A stretch of DNA of 64,000 bases from Pseudomonas profundi (GTDB lineage: Bacteria > Pseudomonadota > Gammaproteobacteria > Pseudomonadales > Pseudomonadaceae): the NCBI RefSeq assembly GCF_008638305.1, contig NZ_VTPZ01000012.1, positions 60,310-124,309 on the forward strand, written 5' to 3'. The notes under the pieces are model-generated. The model did no database searches. It saw only the letters and a list, made by a program, of their open reading frames with translations, and was not told where the DNA came from. Both the position numbers and the translations under genes were made by a program. Below are positions 59,986 through 64,000 of the stretch, piece after piece (the stretch's first letter is position 1; every line of letters begins with the position of its first letter).

Positions 59986-60243
59986 CTATTTGCCCAGCAT
60001 GGAATCCAGTTTGCCGGAGCGTTCCAGGGCGACCAGTTGATCGCAACCGCCCACGTAGGTGTCGTTGATCCAGATCTGCGGTACCGATGTGCGCCCGCCG
60101 GCAAGGCGAGTCATTTCGGCCCGAACCGCTGGCTGACCGTCAACCACGATTTCCTTGTACTGAATCTTCTTGCTGTCCAGCAACTGCTTGGCACGAATGC
60201 AAAAAGGACAATAGTTGCTGCTATAGATAGTTACTTCAGACAT
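59986..60243 (-). CDS. grxC: Glutaredoxin 3
   Basis: The 85-residue dithiol glutaredoxin has the active site CPFC (Cys12, Cys15), TSVPQIWI with the cis-Pro, and GGCDQLVALE for glutathione binding. It is cytoplasmic. It lies between the rhodanese gene (one-base gap) and secB, the usual gammaproteobacterial arrangement. Confidence 0.95.
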   Translation of the reverse strand: MSEVTIYSSNYCPFCIRAKQLLDSKKIQYKEIVVDGQPAVRAEMTRLAGGRTSVPQIWINDTYVGGCDQLVALERSGKLDSMLGK

Positions 60244-60244
60244 G

Positions 60245-60679
60245 TCATTTCACCAGTGGAAGATTGTCGGCTCGCCATCCGCTGATGCCCCCGACCAGCC
60301 TGTGCACATTGTTGTGCCCGGCTGCCTTGAGCTGTTTGGCGTAAGCCCCGGCATGCTGACCATTGGCGCAAACCAGGATGATTGGCTTGTCCTTGTACTT
60401 GTCCAGTTCTACCAGACGCGTTGGCAGGCTGTCATGGGGAATGTTGATCGAGTCGACGATATGGCCAGCCGCATAATCTTTCTTGGGACGGATATCGACG
60501 ACCTGGGCATTCTCCCGATTGATCAGATTGGTGGCCTGTTGCGTGGTGATGGATTTTCCAGCCTTGCGACCTTCAGTAATGATCAGCAGGGTCACTACCA
60601 CCAGAAAGGCGAGAGCGAGCAGATAATGGTTGCCGAGAAACTCGGTGAATTTTTCGATGAACTGCAAAAGAGCCTGCAT
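60245..60679 (-). CDS. Membrane-anchored rhodanese-like protein
   Basis: The 144-residue protein has an N-terminal helix (about 18-36) and a rhodanese domain. The active-loop Cys is in LVCANGQHAGAYA. The family may transfer sulfane sulfur, and the E. coli relative YibN lies in the same neighbourhood. The frame opens at 60841, but the earlier part reads as non-family sequence. MQALLQFIEKF at 60679 fits. It is the first gene of the rhodanese-grxC-secB unit, divergent from gpmI. Confidence 0.9.
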   Translation of the reverse strand: MQALLQFIEKFTEFLGNHYLLALAFLVVVTLLIITEGRKAGKSITTQQATNLINRENAQVVDIRPKKDYAAGHIVDSINIPHDSLPTRLVELDKYKDKPIILVCANGQHAGAYAKQLKAAGHNNVHRLVGGISGWRADNLPLVK

Positions 60680-60859
60680 TGGACGTGTTCCGGGGTCGAT
60701 AAAGTCCGCCAGTATACACAGCACGTCTGGGTCACAGAACCTCCCCGTGCATGACAGCCCGGTGCGCTGCAAGTAAACTGTCGGCAACATGCCTGTCGGG
60801 TCTTGCGAGGCCGTCGGCGGGTACGCTTTCCACGAAGACAACCTGCGAGCCTACTCCGT

Positions 60860-62398
60860 ATGACAGCTGCCCCAAAACCACTGGTACTGATGATTCTCGA
60901 CGGCTTCGGCCACAGCGAATCACCCGAATCCAACGCCATCATGGCCGCGCGGACCCCGGTCTGGGATCGGCTCTGGTCGACCGCGCCGCACACGCTGGTG
61001 TCGGGCTCGGGCATGGATGTGGGGTTGCCGGATGGCCAGATGGGCAACTCGGAAGTGGGCCATATGAATCTGGGCGCCGGCCGTGTCGTCTACCAGGATT
61101 TCACGCGCGTCACCAAGTCCATCATGGAGGGGGACTTCTACGAGAATCCCGAGCTGTGCAAGGCGGTCGATGCCGCGGTCAAGGTTGATCGCGCAGTGCA
61201 TATCATGGGCCTGTTGTCACCAGGTGGTGTACACAGCCATGAGGAACAGCTGGTGGCGATGGTCGAGCTTGCCGCGCGTCGTGGGGCTAGCCAGATCTAC
61301 GTACATGCGTTTCTGGACGGCCGCGATACGCCGCCGCGCAGCGCGGCACCTTCACTTGAACTGCTCGAAGAAGCCTATCGGCGCCTGGGCAAAGGCAGAA
61401 CGGCGAGTCTGATTGGCCGTTATTTCGCCATGGATCGCGACAACCGTTGGGAGCGTGTTGAGGCAGCCTACAACCTGGTCGCCGAAGGCCAGGCGAGTTT
61501 CTCTGCTGTTGCGGCTGCCGAAGCGCTAGCCGCTGCCTACGAACGAGATGAGAGCGACGAGTTCGTCAAGGCAACCGCCATCGGCACGCCAGTACGGGTG
61601 GAAAATGGCGATGCGGTGATCTTCATGAACTTCCGTGCTGACCGTGCCCGGGAACTGACGCGCGCATTTGTCGAGCCTGATTTCGATGGGTTCACCCGCC
61701 AACGTCAGATCCAGCTGGGTGGTTTTGTCATGCTTACCCAGTATGCAGCGAACATCCCCGCACCCTGCGCATTTCCGCCGTCTTCGCTGGACAATGTGTT
61801 GGGCGAATACCTCGCCAAGCAGGGCAAGACCCAGCTGCGGATTGCCGAGACCGAGAAGTACGCGCACGTCACGTTCTTTTTCTCCGGCGGACGTGAAGAG
61901 CCATTCGAGGGCGAAGAGCGCATTCTGATCCCGTCTCCTCAGGTGGCGACATACGACCTGCAGCCGGAGATGAGCGCGCCCGAAGTCACTGACCGCATCG
62001 TCGAGGCGATCGAGCAGCAGCGCTACGATGTAATCATCGTCAACTACGCCAACGGTGACATGGTTGGGCATACCGGTGTGTTCGAGGCGGCAGTCGCGGC
62101 AGTCGAGTGTCTGGATGCCTGCATCGCACGTATTACCGACGCGCTGGCCAAAGTAGGTGGCGAAGCCCTGATCACAGCTGACCATGGCAATGTTGAACAA
62201 ATGTCGGACGACAGTACCGGTCAGGCACATACCGCGCACACCTGTGAGCCGGTACCTTTCGTCTATGTCGGTCAGCGCAACGTTACTCTGCGCGACGGCG
62301 GTATTCTGTCCGACGTGGCACCGACCATGCTGGCACTGCTCGGCCTGGAGCAACCGGCTGAAATGACGGGTCGCTCCATTGTCAGTCTGGCGCCCTGA
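60860..62398 (+). CDS. gpmI: 2,3-bisphosphoglycerate-independent phosphoglycerate mutase
   Basis: This 512-residue alkaline-phosphatase-superfamily enzyme interconverts 3- and 2-phosphoglycerate. Metal-site and active-site segments are [55 protein letters not shown] and [11 protein letters not shown]. The ATG at 60860 ([10 protein letters not shown]) matches the family start. It is 13 bases upstream of envC in the Pseudomonas order gpmI-envC-ctpA. Confidence 0.96.
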   Translation: MTAAPKPLVLMILDGFGHSESPESNAIMAARTPVWDRLWSTAPHTLVSGSGMDVGLPDGQMGNSEVGHMNLGAGRVVYQDFTRVTKSIMEGDFYENPELCKAVDAAVKVDRAVHIMGLLSPGGVHSHEEQLVAMVELAARRGASQIYVHAFLDGRDTPPRSAAPSLELLEEAYRRLGKGRTASLIGRYFAMDRDNRWERVEAAYNLVAEGQASFSAVAAAEALAAAYERDESDEFVKATAIGTPVRVENGDAVIFMNFRADRARELTRAFVEPDFDGFTRQRQIQLGGFVMLTQYAANIPAPCAFPPSSLDNVLGEYLAKQGKTQLRIAETEKYAHVTFFFSGGREEPFEGEERILIPSPQVATYDLQPEMSAPEVTDRIVEAIEQQRYDVIIVNYANGDMVGHTGVFEAAVAAVECLDACIARITDALAKVGGEALITADHGNVEQMSDDSTGQAHTAHTCEPVPFVYVGQRNVTLRDGGILSDVAPTMLALLGLEQPAEMTGRSIVSLAP

Positions 62399-62411
62399 GG
62401 GAGCCGCGCCG

Positions 62412-63596
62412 ATGCGATTTGGCCAGGGCTGGCGAGCAATGTCATGGCGTGCCGGAGCGCTGGCGGCGCTGATGGCATGCGCAGGCGCGCTGGCGGTCCC
62501 GGTTTTGGCGCAGGATTCGCGCGAAGCCAAGGCGGAGCTCAAACAGACTGAACAGGAGATCGCCCGGCTCAAGAAAATGCTCGGCGAACTCGAGCAGGAC
62601 ATGTCCGGGCTCGAGCAGGAGCTCAAGCAGAGCGAGTCGGAAATTGGTCGCCTGCAAAAGGAAAGTGAAACCCTTGAACAGCAGATCGAAGAGGGCGAAT
62701 CCCGCATTGATGACCTGCACGACCAGGCTGAAGCATTACAGGTGGCCCTCCAGGAGCAGGAACAACAGATTGCCCGCCAGGCTCGCTCTGCCTATATGGC
62801 TGGCCAGCAGGATTACCTGAAGCTGGTACTGAACCAGGATGATCCTGCTCGCGTCGCCCGGATGATGCGCTATTACGAATATGTCAGCCGCGCGCGCATG
62901 GAAGAGATCACGACCTACAACCACACATTGGCTCAGATACGGCAGGCCAGCGCGGCGATTGCGCGCGAGCAGGCGCAGCTGCATGAAAATCGCGAACAGT
63001 TGGCCGAGCGACAGCAAGCCGTAGAGGCGGAACGCGAGACGCGGGCGGAACTGCTGGCCAGTCTCAAAAGTGAAAGCCGCACCAGCGAGCAGCAGCTCAA
63101 GCAACGCCAGTCCGAGCGTGCGGAACTGGCCGCATTGATCAAGAAGCTCGATGAAGCCATCACCAGCATCCCGACGCCGGCCGGCAGTCTGCCGTTTGCG
63201 GACGCCAAAGGTAAGTTGCCGCTGCCGGTCAAGGGCAGTATCCAGTCGAAGTTCGGCAGCCAGCGGGGCGACGATGCGCGTCTGAAGTGGGACGGCCTGG
63301 TCATAACGGCCGAAGCTGGCACGACAGTGCATGCCATTCATGGTGGCCGCGTAGTCTTTGCCGACTGGTTGCGCGGTTCCGGTCTGCTGCTGATTCTCGA
63401 TCACGGCAATGGTTATCTCAGCCTGTACGGCCACAACCAGGCGCTGTTGCGCGACGTGGGCACCTGGGTTCAGCCAGGCGAGGCCATTGCCACCGTCGGC
63501 AGCAGCGGTGGCCTCTCCAGCTCGTCGCTGTATTTCTCTATCCGCAAACAGGGCCGTGCACTGGACCCGTTAGCCTGGTGTATGCTGTCGAGCTGA
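62412..63596 (+). CDS. envC: EnvC-type murein hydrolase activator
   Basis: The 394-residue periplasmic protein has a signal peptide (about 1-34, ending LAQDS). A very long coiled coil follows (about 35-240), then a C-terminal LytM/M23-like domain (about 285-390). The M23 zinc ligands are missing: the first His position reads LKWDGLVI, and the HxH position reads LYFSIR. As in E. coli EnvC, it should activate amidases at the septum rather than cut peptidoglycan. GGGAG supports the ATG at 62412. Confidence 0.93.
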   Translation: MRFGQGWRAMSWRAGALAALMACAGALAVPVLAQDSREAKAELKQTEQEIARLKKMLGELEQDMSGLEQELKQSESEIGRLQKESETLEQQIEEGESRIDDLHDQAEALQVALQEQEQQIARQARSAYMAGQQDYLKLVLNQDDPARVARMMRYYEYVSRARMEEITTYNHTLAQIRQASAAIAREQAQLHENREQLAERQQAVEAERETRAELLASLKSESRTSEQQLKQRQSERAELAALIKKLDEAITSIPTPAGSLPFADAKGKLPLPVKGSIQSKFGSQRGDDARLKWDGLVITAEAGTTVHAIHGGRVVFADWLRGSGLLLILDHGNGYLSLYGHNQALLRDVGTWVQPGEAIATVGSSGGLSSSSLYFSIRKQGRALDPLAWCMLSS

Positions 63597-63685
63597 TGAG
63601 GACGCTGTGAAACATCTCGCCCGACTGGCGTGGTGGTTTACCGGCGGTTTCTCAGACCAAATCAATTCTGTGTTCGGAGAGTTAG

Positions 63686-64000
63686 ATGACTGCTGCGCGT
63701 ACCTTGTCCGCTATCTGCCTGAGCCTTGCTCTTGCTGTCGTTCCGGCTCATGCCCAGCGTCAGGACGAGGCGCCCGCTGCGCCCCTGCCTCTGGACGACC
63801 TTCGTACCTTTGCTGAAGTGCTCGAGCGCATCCGCGCCGCCTATGTTGAGCCGGTGGATGACGCCACGCTGCTGCAGAATGCCATTCAGGGCATGCTCGA
63901 GGGGCTGGATCCGCATTCTTCATACATGGAGCCCGAAGCCTTCCGTGGACTGCAGGACACCACAACCGGCCAGTTTGGCGGGCTAGGTATCGAGGTTGGC
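63686..64000 (+). CDS. ctpA: Carboxyl-terminal processing protease CtpA (5' part only)
   Basis: The first 105 codons of an S41 peptidase are present before the window ends. It has a signal peptide (MTAARTLSAICLSLALAVVPAHA) and the conserved N-terminal segment FAEVLERIRAAYVEPVDD. GLDPHSSYMEPEAFRGLQDTT and TGQFGGLGIEVG begin the PDZ region. GGAG six bases before the ATG fixes the start. In P. aeruginosa, CtpA with its lipoprotein partner degrades peptidoglycan hydrolases. It follows envC after 89 bases. Confidence 0.93.
   Translation, partial: MTAARTLSAICLSLALAVVPAHAQRQDEAPAAPLPLDDLRTFAEVLERIRAAYVEPVDDATLLQNAIQGMLEGLDPHSSYMEPEAFRGLQDTTTGQFGGLGIEVG

Noticed and set aside
61526..62707. 393-codon minus-strand open frame opposite gpmI
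   Set aside because: It is antisense to an unambiguous phosphoglycerate mutase gene, with no independent evidence.

Overview
The window is a chromosomal segment from a Pseudomonadaceae gammaproteobacterium, most likely the Halopseudomonas / Pseudomonas pertucinogena side of the family. The evidence is blocks of genes in Pseudomonas order: the spu polyamine cluster, argH-algZ-algR-hemCDXY, ubiD-rho-trxA-ppx-ppk-hemB, algP/algQ/dsbB, and secB-grxC-rhodanese-gpmI-envC-ctpA. The placement is by gene content and recall of P. aeruginosa gene order; no search was run. No rRNA, tRNA, CRISPR array or insertion sequence was recognised.

Layout. 1-457 is a repeat- and hairpin-rich non-coding stretch. 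458-10.6 kb holds a small charged protein, NfeD with an SPFH (stomatin-like) protein, an RND efflux adaptor/permease pair, an acyl-CoA ligase, a Ca2+/cation antiporter and a VC0807-type membrane protein. 10.6-13.7 kb has a class-V aminotransferase, a GC-rich non-coding stretch, and a TetR regulator paired with an unknown protein behind a strong palindromic operator. 13.9-23.4 kb is the polyamine uptake and gamma-glutamylation cluster (spuH-G-F-binding protein-C-B-A on minus, spuI divergent on plus). It has one substrate-binding protein, where P. aeruginosa has two.

23.5-32 kb is the accessory part. It carries an MtfA-type peptidase, a lipoprotein carboxylesterase, a PAAR-DUF2235 type VI secretion effector coupled to a DUF2931 lipoprotein gene broken by an in-frame TAG, a hexapeptide acyltransferase and a polysaccharide flippase. 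32-34.1 kb has aguB-aguA (agmatine to putrescine), which feeds the same polyamine metabolism as spu. A vapBC toxin-antitoxin pair follows. 35-43 kb is argH, the AlgZ/AlgR two-component system and the haem genes hemCDXY. 43-59 kb is the ubiD/rho/trxA/ppx/ppk/hemB/ABC-F/algP/algQ/dsbB segment, apparently inverted relative to P. aeruginosa. 59-64 kb has secB, grxC, a rhodanese, gpmI, envC and the start of ctpA, cut by the window edge.

The most interesting region is 26.6-29.2 kb: an apparently intact anti-bacterial phospholipase-like effector whose overlapping downstream lipoprotein, the likely accessory or immunity protein, is interrupted by one nonsense codon. Also notable are the TetR/operator/unknown-protein unit (12.2-13.7 kb), a possible non-AUG start on the flippase (30,666), overlapping inverted repeats in the spuA-spuI promoter region, and a much shortened AlgP tail.
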